Shown: in pieces, positions 55,091 through 63,937 of the stretch
Layout of the letters: the number at the start of each line of letters is the position of its first letter
Numbering within the stretch: position 1 is the first letter of the stretch
Assembly (NCBI GenBank): GCA_002356435.2
Contig: AP018040.2
Location: forward strand, 2,046,001 to 2,110,000
Reading direction: 5' to 3'
Length of the DNA stretch: 64,000 bases
Source of the DNA: Petrimonas sp. IBARAKI
GTDB taxonomy: Bacteria > Bacteroidota > Bacteroidia > Bacteroidales > Dysgonomonadaceae
Notes under the pieces: model-generated
Told to the model about the DNA's origin: nothing
Database searches by the model: none
Seen by the model: only the letters and a program-made list of their open reading frames with translations
Position numbers and translations under genes: made by a program

Positions 55091-56944
55091 TCACTTCTCC
55101 AACTGTTCCACGGCTTCTACCAACCGGATAAACTCGTGCCGATACCCGTTCGGATCGTTGTCCAATCCTTTACGGGCAAGATTTATCACATCGGAATATT
55201 TTGCATTGCCCGTGAAATCGCTGTCGCGCAACAGTTGTCCGAACAGGGCTGCGGCCATGGCGAAATTGAAGTCCGGCGAAACATTAACATTCACTTTGTT
55301 TGCCGGCACGGGAACTTCCAGTTTCCTGCTCACATCTTTATCCGGCTCTTTGTAACGAAGTTTTACGGTCAGCAATTCTTTGGAATCGGGGAATTTGCGT
55401 AACGATGCATCGTTTTTGGTTTGTTGGTATTTCAGTTTATCCACACTGCCGACAGGCACATCCACACCAACGGGAACAATTTCGTACAGAGCCGTAACCG
55501 TATGTCCGGCGCCTAATTCGCCCGCGTCTTTGGAGTCGTCGTTGAAATCTTCGTCGTTGAGCAAACGGCTTTCATAGCCAATCAACCGATACGCGTTTAC
55601 AAAATTGGGATTAAATTCCATCTGCAATTTCACGTCTTTTGCCACCGCATACATAGTGCTGCCAAACTCGTTTACCAGCACTTTATTCGCTTCCTGCAGG
55701 TTATCGATATACGCGTGATTCCCGTTACCTTTTTGCGCCAGCGTTTGCAGTTTATTGTCTTTGTAATTACCCATTCCGTAACCAAGAACAGTCAGGAAAA
55801 CTCCCCATTTACGTTTGGCCTCAATCAACGATTCCAGTTCACCGGTACTCGATACGCCCACGTTAAAATCGCCGTCGGTACACAAAATCACCCGGTTATT
55901 TCCGCCTTTCACTAAATTTTTTTCCGCAATTTTATACGCCAATTGAATTCCCGCGCCTCCGGCGGTGGAGCCTCCGGCCTGAAGATTATCCAACGCTTCC
56001 ATTATCTTCTGTTTATCCGAAGCGCTTGTCGATGGCAATACTTCGCCCGCGGCTCCGGCATACGTAACAATGGCTACCCGGTCTTTCGGGCGCAGATTGT
56101 TTACCAACAGCTTCATTGATGCTTTTACCAACGGCAGTTTATTGGCGCTGAACATTGATCCGGAAACATCGAGCAAAAATACGAAGTTGCTTACCGGCAA
56201 CGTTTCCGAAGGAATCTCTTTTGCCTTTACCCCGATGCGCACCATGTTATGCTTTTTGTTCCAGGGACAAACCGCCGTTTCGGTAACAATCCGCACCGGA
56301 TACCCGTCCGAAGGCTGCGGATAGTCGTAATTGAAATAATTGACGATCTCCTCCACGCGGACTACATCCTTCGAAGGCATTTGGCCCTGATTTATCATCC
56401 GCCGGATATTGCTGTAGGATGCGCCATCCACGTCCAACGAGAAAGTAGATAACGGATGCTGAATGGCAGACAGAAATCGGTTTTCTTTAAACGCTTCGTA
56501 TTCTTCCGTATTTACCTCACGAGGATACGGAAAAATCACAGACGGCAGGTAATATGACTGATCAGCAACACGCATAACGCTGCCTGCCACAGCATTTTTT
56601 TTCTGTGTTCCAAAAGCAACAACAACCACTTCATCCAACGTCGCTTCATCTTGTTTCAGATACACATCCAACTGTAGTTTTTTTACTTTAATTTCTTGTA
56701 TCAAGTACCCGATATACGAAAAAGTGAGGGTATTGCCCTTCTCCGCTTTTATCCTGTATCTTCCATTTATATCGGTAACTGTCCCCTTTTGTGTACCTTT
56801 AACCATCACGGTCACACCAATCAGCGGCGATTTGCCTTGAGCATCGTACACCGTTCCGCTCACTTCCATTTCTTGTGCCCAGACAGAAAAAAAAAATCCT
56901 GTCATAAACAGAATCATCCCGATTCGTTGTAATGTTGTTTTCAT
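55091..56944 (-). CDS. secreted VWA-domain protein (YfbK type) with carboxypeptidase-D-like domain and SusC-like signature
   Basis: Exported protein of 617 aa. The signal peptide is residues 1-23 (ending VWAQ). A carboxypeptidase-D regulatory domain (26-98: VSGTVYDAQGKSPLIGVTVMV, GTVTDINGRYRI) is followed by LDEVVVVAFGTQKKNAVAGSV (103-123), the short sequence that in SusC precedes the plug. Residues about 140-250 are the YfbK-type N-domain (FSLDVDGASYSNIRRMINQG). The VWA domain (255-425) has a complete MIDAS start DVSGSM (259-264), GGSTAGGAGI and TDGDFNVG, and a YfbK C-domain ends the protein. No barrel follows the SusC-like signature. It is divergent from a sigma factor and a protein bearing the same signature. 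Confidence 0.87.
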   Translation of the reverse strand: MKTTLQRIGMILFMTGFFFSVWAQEMEVSGTVYDAQGKSPLIGVTVMVKGTQKGTVTDINGRYRIKAEKGNTLTFSYIGYLIQEIKVKKLQLDVYLKQDEATLDEVVVVAFGTQKKNAVAGSVMRVADQSYYLPSVIFPYPREVNTEEYEAFKENRFLSAIQHPLSTFSLDVDGASYSNIRRMINQGQMPSKDVVRVEEIVNYFNYDYPQPSDGYPVRIVTETAVCPWNKKHNMVRIGVKAKEIPSETLPVSNFVFLLDVSGSMFSANKLPLVKASMKLLVNNLRPKDRVAIVTYAGAAGEVLPSTSASDKQKIMEALDNLQAGGSTAGGAGIQLAYKIAEKNLVKGGNNRVILCTDGDFNVGVSSTGELESLIEAKRKWGVFLTVLGYGMGNYKDNKLQTLAQKGNGNHAYIDNLQEANKVLVNEFGSTMYAVAKDVKLQMEFNPNFVNAYRLIGYESRLLNDEDFNDDSKDAGELGAGHTVTALYEIVPVGVDVPVGSVDKLKYQQTKNDASLRKFPDSKELLTVKLRYKEPDKDVSRKLEVPVPANKVNVNVSPDFNFAMAAALFGQLLRDSDFTGNAKYSDVINLARKGLDNDPNGYRHEFIRLVEAVEQLEK

Positions 56945-57080
56945 AATTCTTTCGTTTTTAACATGAATACTTTTTTGAATCTTCTGCCTTATGGATACAA
57001 ATGGGGATGAAATTCCATAAATAAACCGATAAATTTCTTATTTTTGTGAATCGGGATAAATGTATTGAAACAGTAAATTC

Positions 57081-57683
57081 TTGAAAACCAATAGGAAAAT
57101 AACAAACCTATCGAACGGAGAATTGTTTGAACGGTATAAAAAAGGACGTCAAACAATGTACTTCCACGAATTGTTCCGTCGATACATTCCGATGCTGTAC
57201 GGATTATGCCTGAAATACCTCGGTAATGAGCCCGATGCGCAAGACGCCGTAATGGATTTATTCGAAGATCTGAATCAAAAGATCACAAACTACGAGATAA
57301 GCAACTTTCATTCATGGCTTTATACCGTGGCTAAAAATCACTGTTTATTGAAGATAAGGAAAGACAAGCACGTTTTTTTCGAAGATATAAACGAATCGGT
57401 TATGGAAAACGGCGATTTTTTTACTCCATTAGATGAAGAGAAGACGAACGAAGAAAAATCGGCGCTGGATTATTGTATGGCAAAGTTAGGTTCAGAGCAG
57501 CGGACGAGCATCGAGTATTTTTATTACGAAAGCAAGTCGTATGCCGACATCGTTTCCCTGACAGGCTATACGTTAGAGAAAGTAAAAAGTTACATCCAGA
57601 ACGGAAAAAGGAATTTGAAGAATTGCATTTTACGGCTAAGAGCATTAAACGAAGAGCAAAGGGTCCAAACACGCAACACGTAA
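57081..57683 (+). CDS. ECF-type sigma-70 family RNA polymerase sigma factor
   Basis: Sigma factor of 200 aa with region 2 (FHELFRRYIPMLYGLCLKYLGNEPDAQDAVMDLFEDL, residues 28-64; HSWLYTVAKNHCL as the -10 binding helix) and region 4 (SIEYFYYESKSYADIVSLTGYTLEKVKSYIQNGKRNLK, about 147-184). The start is TTG at 57081: an in-frame stop lies 12 nt upstream and the first internal ATG would remove the start of region 2. A -7 element TATTTTTG at 57039-57046 precedes it. The C-terminal tail QTRNT is made by a short repeat. The next gene, 19 nt on, is the likely partner or anti-sigma factor. Confidence 0.87.
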   Translation: MKTNRKITNLSNGELFERYKKGRQTMYFHELFRRYIPMLYGLCLKYLGNEPDAQDAVMDLFEDLNQKITNYEISNFHSWLYTVAKNHCLLKIRKDKHVFFEDINESVMENGDFFTPLDEEKTNEEKSALDYCMAKLGSEQRTSIEYFYYESKSYADIVSLTGYTLEKVKSYIQNGKRNLKNCILRLRALNEEQRVQTRNT

Positions 57684-57690
57684 CACGCGA
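57664..57690. repeat. short AACACGC-type tandem repeat at the end of the sigma gene
   Basis: Imperfect AACACGC / AACACGT / AACACGC units across the 3' end of the sigma factor gene. They encode its last residues and stop, and fill the gap before the next GTG start. The third short-word repeat island in the window, and the second that supplies a protein C-terminus. Confidence 0.5.
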
Positions 57691-57702
57691 CATTTTGACA
57701 AA

Positions 57703-58887
57703 GTGAATTTAAAAGATTACATACACGGAAAACGGTACGGGAAAGAGGCTAACCGCTTAGAACGGGAAGCCATGAACGATCCGTTCCTGCAAGACACCAT
57801 CGACGGTTACGATTCGGTGCCGGGCAACCATGTTGAAGCTATAGAAAAGCTGGAAAAACGGTTTGCTCCGCAACCCAAACACATCGATAAACGCGTCTGG
57901 CTATGGGCTGCGGCTGCCGTGCTTGTTTTGCTTATCGGCCTACCCTTTCTGCTTCGCCAACCCGATACAAAAGACGTTCAGGTTGCATCGGTAGAATCCC
58001 TGAAAAAAGAAGAAACCACTCTTTCTCCCAAAAGAGATTCCCTTCTCGTGGCCAATCACACGCCGCCAAAAACAGCAGAAGAAAGAACGGCAACTACCGT
58101 GCAAAAAAAAGTTGAAGTTCGGGTAAAAGAAGTACAGCAAGCTGTTGAGGCTGAAAAAACTGCCGAAATTGTCAGCGAAGAAATTTTGCAACTTCAAGCA
58201 CCCGAAAGGATGGCAGAGGCTATTGAACCGGAACGGGTATCAGTTGCAAGAGCCGCCTTACCCAAACAGAAAGCCATTCAGGGTAAGGTGGCTGCCGTAA
58301 CTGCCGTCTCCCCGAATACAAAAACCATTTCGGGAAAAATTGTGGATGAGATTGGAGAACCCATTATCGGAGCAACCGTAAACGTCAAAAATACCCATCT
58401 AGGAGCAGTCACCGATATGGACGGGAACTTCCGGTTAACCGTTCCCAAAGATGAGAAAGGCATGCTGGTTGCTTCTTTCATAGGAATGAAAAATGTTGAA
58501 ATGCCTTTAAAAGAACATTTAGGTGACGTTGTGATGAAATCAAACGATATGGCTTTGGATGAAGTGGTTGTTGTTGCTTTTGGAACTCAGAAAAATGAAT
58601 CAATCGTAGGTTCCGCATCAACGGTAAAAGACCCTGCTCCTGTTTTCGGAGAAGCTGAATTCAGGCATTATTTCGAAAAAAATCACGATAAAACCGTTTG
58701 TCCGGATGAGCCGATTTCGATTAAAGTGGAATTTTATGTGAACGGGCAAGGACGACCAGGCAGCATCGCTATTAAAGAAAACTCGTGCCAGAAATTGGAG
58801 ACCGAGATCAAGCGGTTGTTGTTGGGATCTCCTCCCTGGTCGGAACGTAACCGGAAAGTAACGTTAAATTGGACATTGAATGAGTAA
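57703..58887 (+). CDS. single-pass membrane protein with carboxypeptidase-D-like and TonB-C-like domains (possible anti-sigma factor)
   Basis: A 394-aa protein starting at GTG (57703). Residues 1-64 are cytoplasmic (NLKDYIHGKRYGKEANRLEREA, resembling the head of Bacteroidetes anti-sigma proteins) and 65-84 are the membrane helix. Residues 85-205 form a charged periplasmic linker and 208-284 a carboxypeptidase-D regulatory domain (ISGKIVDEIGEPIIGATVNV). Residues 286-300 read DEVVVVAFGTQKNES, nearly identical to the VWA protein and to the SusC plug lead. The last 60 residues (ISIKVEFYVNGQGRPGSIAI, PPWSERNRKVTLNWTL) resemble a TonB C-terminal domain. It follows the sigma gene and overlaps the next gene by 8 nt. 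A role as anti-sigma factor or TonB-like energiser is inference. Confidence 0.75.
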   Translation: MNLKDYIHGKRYGKEANRLEREAMNDPFLQDTIDGYDSVPGNHVEAIEKLEKRFAPQPKHIDKRVWLWAAAAVLVLLIGLPFLLRQPDTKDVQVASVESLKKEETTLSPKRDSLLVANHTPPKTAEERTATTVQKKVEVRVKEVQQAVEAEKTAEIVSEEILQLQAPERMAEAIEPERVSVARAALPKQKAIQGKVAAVTAVSPNTKTISGKIVDEIGEPIIGATVNVKNTHLGAVTDMDGNFRLTVPKDEKGMLVASFIGMKNVEMPLKEHLGDVVMKSNDMALDEVVVVAFGTQKNESIVGSASTVKDPAPVFGEAEFRHYFEKNHDKTVCPDEPISIKVEFYVNGQGRPGSIAIKENSCQKLETEIKRLLLGSPPWSERNRKVTLNWTLNE

Positions 58888-59539
58888 CGAAAAATTTTAC
58901 ACCGCGCGGGAAGAAAAGGCCAATTACCTCACCCACGCTGCCGGGGTTTCAATGGCCCTGGTTGCGACTGTCCTCCTGCTTCGCAAGGCGATACTTGCCG
59001 ATAACCGTTGGGCAATGCTAGCTTACGCCATTTTCGGTTTCGGGATGCTGGCCTGCATGCTTTCATCCACCGTTTATCATTTTGTGCAGGAGCCTGGACG
59101 AAAAGTGAAATGGCGCCACTTCGACCATGCAAGCATCTACCTCCTGATCGCGGCAAGCTACTCACCGTTCACGCTGATTTTATTGCGCGAGGAGCGCTTC
59201 TGGGGATGGCTACTGTTCGGACTGGTCTGGATCATCGCGCTTGTTGGTATTGCCGTCAGTTTTGGTGAACTAAAGAAAAACAGTCATTTAAAGACCGCAT
59301 CGTATGTTTTTATGGGTTTAGTGGTTTTGGTTGCTTTTAAACCGCTCATAGAAACGGCAAACGAAAAAAACTGCATCGAAGTTATTGGGTGGCTTATAGC
59401 CGGAGGCGTCTTTTACATTACCGGCGCCATCATCTACGCTACAGCCAGGCGTGAATTTGTTCACGCAGTTTTTCACCTGTTTGTGCTTTTCGGACTAGCA
59501 AGCCACATTATCGGTGCCGGCATTATCCCTCTTGATTAA
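58880..59539 (+). CDS. hemolysin III family (PAQR-like) membrane protein
   Basis: Seven-helix membrane protein of 219 aa of the YqfA/HlyIII family. Conserved metal-site motifs are SSTVYHFVQEPGRK, FDHASIYLLIAASYSPF and the C-terminal HAVFHLFVLFGLASH, whose histidines with the first Asp/Ser form the putative zinc site of PAQR proteins. It begins YTAREEKANYLTHAAGVSMAL. The start overlaps the end of the preceding gene by 8 nt, so translation is probably coupled. Despite the name, most members are not toxins; a role in membrane lipid homeostasis has been suggested. Confidence 0.9.
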   Translation: MSNEKFYTAREEKANYLTHAAGVSMALVATVLLLRKAILADNRWAMLAYAIFGFGMLACMLSSTVYHFVQEPGRKVKWRHFDHASIYLLIAASYSPFTLILLREERFWGWLLFGLVWIIALVGIAVSFGELKKNSHLKTASYVFMGLVVLVAFKPLIETANEKNCIEVIGWLIAGGVFYITGAIIYATARREFVHAVFHLFVLFGLASHIIGAGIIPLD

Positions 59540-59582
59540 GGCGTAATTTTTTATGGGGAAGAAAAAAAACGGTATTATTTTT

Positions 59583-59611
59583 TTGTTTGTACCAAATATA
59601 ACATATATTTG
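59583..59611 (+). promoter_or_regulatory. promoter of the Rrf2 regulator gene
   Basis: TTG at 59583-59585, an 18-nt spacer and TATATTTG at 59604-59611 fit the Bacteroidetes promoter. The surrounding ATATAACATATAT is dyad-like and may be the regulator's own binding site. Confidence 0.6.
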
Positions 59612-59628
59612 CAGGCAAAGAATCATGA

Positions 59629-60063
59629 ATGTTCTCAAAAGCTTGTAAATACGGCATCAAGGCACTCGTTTATATCGCTATTCAATCCATTGAAGGAAAA
59701 AGAGTTACCTTGGGAGAGATTTCAAAAAAGACCGATACGCCCGAAGCCTTTACCGCAAAAATTCTGGGAACATTATCGAAAAACGGATTAGTTTCTTCTT
59801 TTACCGGACCCAACGGTGGTTTTGAAATCAGCCCCGACAAAATGAAGGCGGTGAAGATGAGCGATATCGTATCGGTTATTGATGGAGATGAGATCATTTG
59901 GCAATGTCCGTTGGGGCTCACCGGTTGCAACGATGAAAATCCCTGCCCCGTGCATCATCAATTTGCCGAAATTAGAACGAAATTAACCGCCATGTTAGTA
60001 TCTACAACCGTTTACGATATGGCAACGGAGTTAAAATCGAACATACAGGTTTTATTAAGGTAA
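59629..60063 (+). CDS. Rrf2 family regulator, NsrR-like NO sensor
   Basis: Winged-helix repressor of 144 aa. The N-terminal HTH (MFSKACKYGIKALVYIA, VTLGEISKKTDTPEAFTAKIL) is followed by wing GLVSSFTGPNGGFEIS. Three cysteines, CPLGLTGCNDENPCPVH, match the iron-sulfur ligand set of NsrR/IscR-type proteins. Placed 113 nt before the NO reductase gene and with ric beyond, it most likely loses its cluster on exposure to NO and derepresses both. IscR is an alternative by family, but no Isc/Suf genes are near. Confidence 0.87.
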   Translation: MFSKACKYGIKALVYIAIQSIEGKRVTLGEISKKTDTPEAFTAKILGTLSKNGLVSSFTGPNGGFEISPDKMKAVKMSDIVSVIDGDEIIWQCPLGLTGCNDENPCPVHHQFAEIRTKLTAMLVSTTVYDMATELKSNIQVLLR

Positions 60064-60176
60064 GTTTTTTTTTAATTAATTTCCGACACTTTTATCCGAA
60101 ATATATCAAACAATTGATTTTCAGTACGCTATAAAATAAATTTAATCCAATTACTAATCATTAAACGTGTTTAATT

Positions 60177-62402
60177 ATGAATCACAAAAAACTTTGGATT
60201 GCACTCTCACTGGTAGTAGGAATTTCATTTGCCGTATTATTGTTTTACGGCAATCAGATCTACCAGAAAGCACCACCGGTACCCGAACAGGTGGTGGATG
60301 AATCGGGAAACGTTCTTTTTACCGGAAGTAACATAAAAGACGGGCAGAACGTTTGGCAAAGCATGGGTGGACAGGAAGTAGGAACGGTTTGGGGGCACGG
60401 TGCCTATGTTGCACCGGACTGGACAGCCGACTACCTGCACCGGGAAGCACAATATTTGCTGAACAAATGGGCCGGAGGCGATTTTGAGTCTCAGAGCTCC
60501 GAACAAAAAGCTCTGCTGGAAAGGCGTCTTCAGATATTTTTACGCAAAAACACCTACGACGAAGCTACAAAAACGCTGACCCTTGCCGCAGAAAGGATCG
60601 AGGCGTTTGAGCACAACAAGGCTCATTATACATCCTTGTTTATGAATGACCCGGCGCTGGATAAATTGCGTTCCGATTACGCCATACCGAAGAATGCCAT
60701 CAAGGACGAGTCGAGGATGGAGAAAATGGCACAATTTTTCTTTTGGGCATCGTGGGCATGCGTAACGGAAAGGCCCGGGGAAAGCATAACCTATACCCAC
60801 AACTGGCCCAACGATGCTCAGATCGGGAACGTACCGACCGGCGATCTGGTAATCTGGACAGGCTTCAGCATCATCATGTTGTTAATTGGAATTGGTATTC
60901 TTGTTTTCGTACAGGCCCGTACACAACAGGAGGAAGTGTTGAAGCCGGTGAATGACCCGTTAATGAACCAGGTGATTACCCCGTCGATGCGAGCGACAAA
61001 GAAATATTTCTGGATCGTAAACATCCTGATCCTGGCACAGGTAATGCTGGGGATTCTCACCGCACACTACGGCGTGGAAGGCGATGCGCTCTACGGCATT
61101 GATATTGCCAGCTTCCTTCCCTACTCCATCACACGCACATGGCACGTTCAGATTGCTATTTTCTGGATTGCAAGCGCCTGGTTAGCCACCGGACTCTATA
61201 TTGCTCCGTCGTTAAGCGGCAGGGATCCCAAATTTCAAAAGCTCGGCGTGAACGTGCTTTTCGTGGCGTTGCTCATTGTTGTTGCCGGTTCACTTATCGG
61301 ACAATGGTTTGGCGTGATGCAAAAACTGGGACTGGTCGAGAACTTCTGGTTCGGACACCAGGGTTATGAATATGTTGACCTGGGGAGATTCTGGCAGTTA
61401 CTGCTGGTCATAGGATTATTCCTGTGGCTTACACTGATGATCCGGCCCATTGTCCCTATCATCAAAAAAGGAACCAGTGAAAGGGGATTGCTCATACTCT
61501 TCCTGATCTCCTGCTTTGCTATCGCATTTTTCTACGCTGCAGGCCTGATGTGGGGGCGCACCACCAACTTGGCCATTGCTGAATACTGGCGCTGGTGGGT
61601 TGTGCATTTGTGGGTTGAAGGCTTCTTCGAAGTATTTGCAACGGTAGTTGCCGCGTTCTTGTTTACCCGGATGGGGTTACTGAGGATAAAATCGGCAACC
61701 AACAACGTGCTGTTCGCCACCATTATCTTCCTTTCGGGCGGTATCCTGGGAACATTCCACCACCTTTACTTCACGGGAACACCCACAGGTGTCATGGCAC
61801 TGGGAGCGACATTTAGCGCCTTGGAGGTTGTTCCGCTGGTGTTGATCGGGTTTGAGGCATTCCACAATTACCGGATGAGTAAATCAACCGAATGGCTGGC
61901 AGATTACAAGTGGCCCATCTATTTCCTGTTGTCGGTAGCCTTCTGGAACTTCCTGGGGGCTGGTATTTTTGGATTTATCATCAACCCGCCCATCGCATTG
62001 TATTATATGCAGGGGCTAAACACCACTCCCGTACACGGACACGCAGCACTTTTCGGTGTGTACGGCATGTTGGGAATAGGGTTGATGCTGTTTGTGCTCC
62101 GCAGCATGTACCGCAAACAAAAATGGAACGACAAACTTATTAAATTCACGTTCTGGACACTGAACGCCGGCTTGCTTTTAATGGTGGTCGTCAGCTTACT
62201 GCCCGTTGGATTAATGCAAACGTTTGCCAGTGTAAACCACGGAATGTGGTATGCACGTTCGGCTGAATTTATGCAACAACCGGTGGTAAATGTATTCAAA
62301 TGGTCGAGGATCATCGGAGACACCGTGTTCGGCATAGGAACCCTTACGCTCTTCCTGTTTGTTTATCAATTAACCCTGAAAAAAAATAAATCAACAAATT
62401 AG
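60177..62402 (+). CDS. norZ: quinol-dependent nitric oxide reductase (qNOR)
   Basis: Single-chain NO reductase of 741 aa reducing 2 NO to N2O with quinol electrons. The first membrane helix is at 5-25. A periplasmic cytochrome c-like fold without heme-binding CxxCH spans about 30-220 (NVWQSMGGQEVGTVWGHGAYVAPDWTADYLHREA) and marks qNOR. A heme-copper oxidase-like domain with 12 helices follows. Histidines of the hemes and FeB site are in RTWHVQIAIFWIASAWLATGL, WWVVHLWVEGFFEVFATV, GTFHHLYFTG and TPVHGHAALFGVYG. It detoxifies NO in organisms lacking full denitrification. The Rrf2 gene precedes it and a strong hairpin follows. Confidence 0.95.
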   Translation: MNHKKLWIALSLVVGISFAVLLFYGNQIYQKAPPVPEQVVDESGNVLFTGSNIKDGQNVWQSMGGQEVGTVWGHGAYVAPDWTADYLHREAQYLLNKWAGGDFESQSSEQKALLERRLQIFLRKNTYDEATKTLTLAAERIEAFEHNKAHYTSLFMNDPALDKLRSDYAIPKNAIKDESRMEKMAQFFFWASWACVTERPGESITYTHNWPNDAQIGNVPTGDLVIWTGFSIIMLLIGIGILVFVQARTQQEEVLKPVNDPLMNQVITPSMRATKKYFWIVNILILAQVMLGILTAHYGVEGDALYGIDIASFLPYSITRTWHVQIAIFWIASAWLATGLYIAPSLSGRDPKFQKLGVNVLFVALLIVVAGSLIGQWFGVMQKLGLVENFWFGHQGYEYVDLGRFWQLLLVIGLFLWLTLMIRPIVPIIKKGTSERGLLILFLISCFAIAFFYAAGLMWGRTTNLAIAEYWRWWVVHLWVEGFFEVFATVVAAFLFTRMGLLRIKSATNNVLFATIIFLSGGILGTFHHLYFTGTPTGVMALGATFSALEVVPLVLIGFEAFHNYRMSKSTEWLADYKWPIYFLLSVAFWNFLGAGIFGFIINPPIALYYMQGLNTTPVHGHAALFGVYGMLGIGLMLFVLRSMYRKQKWNDKLIKFTFWTLNAGLLLMVVVSLLPVGLMQTFASVNHGMWYARSAEFMQQPVVNVFKWSRIIGDTVFGIGTLTLFLFVYQLTLKKNKSTN

Positions 62403-62415
62403 TCCATTCATTCAC

Positions 62416-62456
62416 GGATTGCACGTCCGGTTGTTTAACGGATGTGCAATCCTTTA
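62416..62456 (+). terminator. hairpin between norZ and ric
   Basis: Stem GGATTGCACGTCCG (62416-62429) / CGGATGTGCAATCC (62439-62452), 14 bp with one G-U pair, followed by TTTATATAA. It may partially terminate norZ transcripts and set the ratio with ric. Confidence 0.7.
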
Positions 62457-62472
62457 TATAAAATAAAAAAAC

Positions 62473-63207
62473 ATGCTCATCAATTCAGAAAGTATTATTG
62501 GAAAAATTGTAGCTGAAAACTACAAAACGGCAGCTGTCTTCAAATCATACAACATCGATTTCTGTTGCAACGGAAACCGTAGCATTGCGGCTGCCAGTAA
62601 AGAAAAGAACATCGACGAAAAAGTAATTCTGAAAGAGTTATCGGAAGTACTGAACAAGAAAGAAGATTCGGACATTGATTTTAAATCGTGGTCGATTGAC
62701 CTGCTCGCCGATTATATCGAGAAGAAACATCACAGGTATGTGTTTGCAAAAATTCCTGAAATAACGGCCTACCTGGCAAAGATTACGGATGTTCACGGTA
62801 ATATACATCCCGAACTACATGAAATAAACGAGTTGTTTTCTCAATCTGCAGAAGCGTTATCGGCACACATGAAAAAAGAAGAAAACATTTTGTTCCCTTT
62901 AATCCGGGAAATGGTGGATAAAAGAACAACGGGCGAAAAATTTAAAAGGCCTCCTTTCGGAAGCATTGAAAACCCAATTAAAACGATGCATGCAGAGCAC
63001 GACAATGAAGGCGTTCGTTTCAGAAGAATCAGTGAACTGAGCAGGAACTACGAAACACCTCAAGACGGCTGCAATACCTACAGGGTAACCCTGAATTTGC
63101 TCAAAGAATTCGAAGATGACCTCCACAGGCACATCCACCTGGAAAACAATATTCTGTTCCCTGCTGCGATAGAGTTTGAACGCGTTATTTTCTCCACTCA
63201 CACGTAA
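62473..63207 (+). CDS. ric: iron-sulfur cluster repair di-iron protein (RIC, ScdA/YtfE)
   Basis: Di-iron protein of 244 aa that repairs iron-sulfur clusters damaged by NO or oxidants. The N-terminal ScdA_N domain carries YNIDFCCNGNRSIAAAS with the paired cysteines. The hemerythrin-like four-helix domain supplies histidine and glutamate ligands in KKHHRYVFAKIPEI, HMKKEENILFPLIREM, MHAEHDNEGVRFRRI and DLHRHIHLENNILFPAAIEFE. It is full length and in the same direction as norZ, completing an NO defence set with the Rrf2 sensor. Confidence 0.94.
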   Translation: MLINSESIIGKIVAENYKTAAVFKSYNIDFCCNGNRSIAAASKEKNIDEKVILKELSEVLNKKEDSDIDFKSWSIDLLADYIEKKHHRYVFAKIPEITAYLAKITDVHGNIHPELHEINELFSQSAEALSAHMKKEENILFPLIREMVDKRTTGEKFKRPPFGSIENPIKTMHAEHDNEGVRFRRISELSRNYETPQDGCNTYRVTLNLLKEFEDDLHRHIHLENNILFPAAIEFERVIFSTHT

Positions 63208-63250
63208 AATTCGATTACTGTTTTTATCTTTGTATCAAAGAACCCGTAAA

Positions 63251-63937
63251 ATGAGATCAGGAAACAAAGATGACGGCTCAAAAGCAGTAATTGTTGCAAA
63301 CGGAAGGTATCCCCATCACCCTGTGCCGCTATCGGTAATAAAGAACGCACCCTACATCGTTTGCTGCGATGGGGCGGCTAACCATTTTATCGAAGCCGGC
63401 GGATATCCCGATGCTATTGTGGGCGACTGCGACTCCATCTCCGAGGAGAACAGGGTCCGCTTCGCGGATAAATTATTTCCCGACAAAGAACAGGAGACCA
63501 ACGACCTGACCAAATCGGTTCTGTTTTGTGTGGAGAACGGAAGGAGAAACATCATTATTGTGGGCGGAACCGGGATACGTGAGGACCACAGCATCGGAAA
63601 CATCTCGCTTCTTACAGATTATGAGGCGATGGCAAACGTGAAGATGGTTACCAACTACGGTATTTTTACACCCATCAGCTCAAAAACCACTTTCAATAGT
63701 TTTGCGGGTGAAAAAGTCTCCCTGTTTTCCATCGGACAAAAACCTATTACCACCGACGGGTTGAAATATCCCTTAGAAAACAGGATTCTCACCAACTGGT
63801 GGCAAGGCACGCTGAATGAATCACTGGGCGATAGGTTTACGGTGGATACTTGTGGGAGAGTGCTTGTTTTTCAGGTGTTTGATAGCGAAAAGGATCAAGA
63901 CAACTCACGAAGCACATCCAGTGATTTGATCGGTTGA
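63251..63937 (+). CDS. thiamine diphosphokinase
   Basis: Enzyme of 228 aa that makes thiamine diphosphate from thiamine and ATP in the cytoplasm. The ATG at 63251 is preferred; an upstream ATG at 63176 would overlap ric and add a non-conserved stretch. Motifs are VCCDGAANHFIEAGGYPDAIVGDCDSISEE (split here as DGAANHF and GDCDSI), QETNDLTKSVLFC, IIVGGTGIREDHSIGN and the C-terminal TPISSKTTFNSFAGEKVSLFS followed by GLKYPLEN. No TPP riboswitch was seen upstream. Its end overlaps the convergent recO-like gene by 43 nt. Confidence 0.88.
   Translation: MRSGNKDDGSKAVIVANGRYPHHPVPLSVIKNAPYIVCCDGAANHFIEAGGYPDAIVGDCDSISEENRVRFADKLFPDKEQETNDLTKSVLFCVENGRRNIIIVGGTGIREDHSIGNISLLTDYEAMANVKMVTNYGIFTPISSKTTFNSFAGEKVSLFSIGQKPITTDGLKYPLENRILTNWWQGTLNESLGDRFTVDTCGRVLVFQVFDSEKDQDNSRSTSSDLIG

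Noticed and set aside
58880-59539. True hemolysin toxin
   Set aside because: The hemolysin III family name is historical; motifs are those of PAQR-like membrane proteins.
63208-63250. TPP riboswitch before thiamine diphosphokinase
   Set aside because: Only 43 nt lie between ric and the chosen start, with no conserved TPP core.
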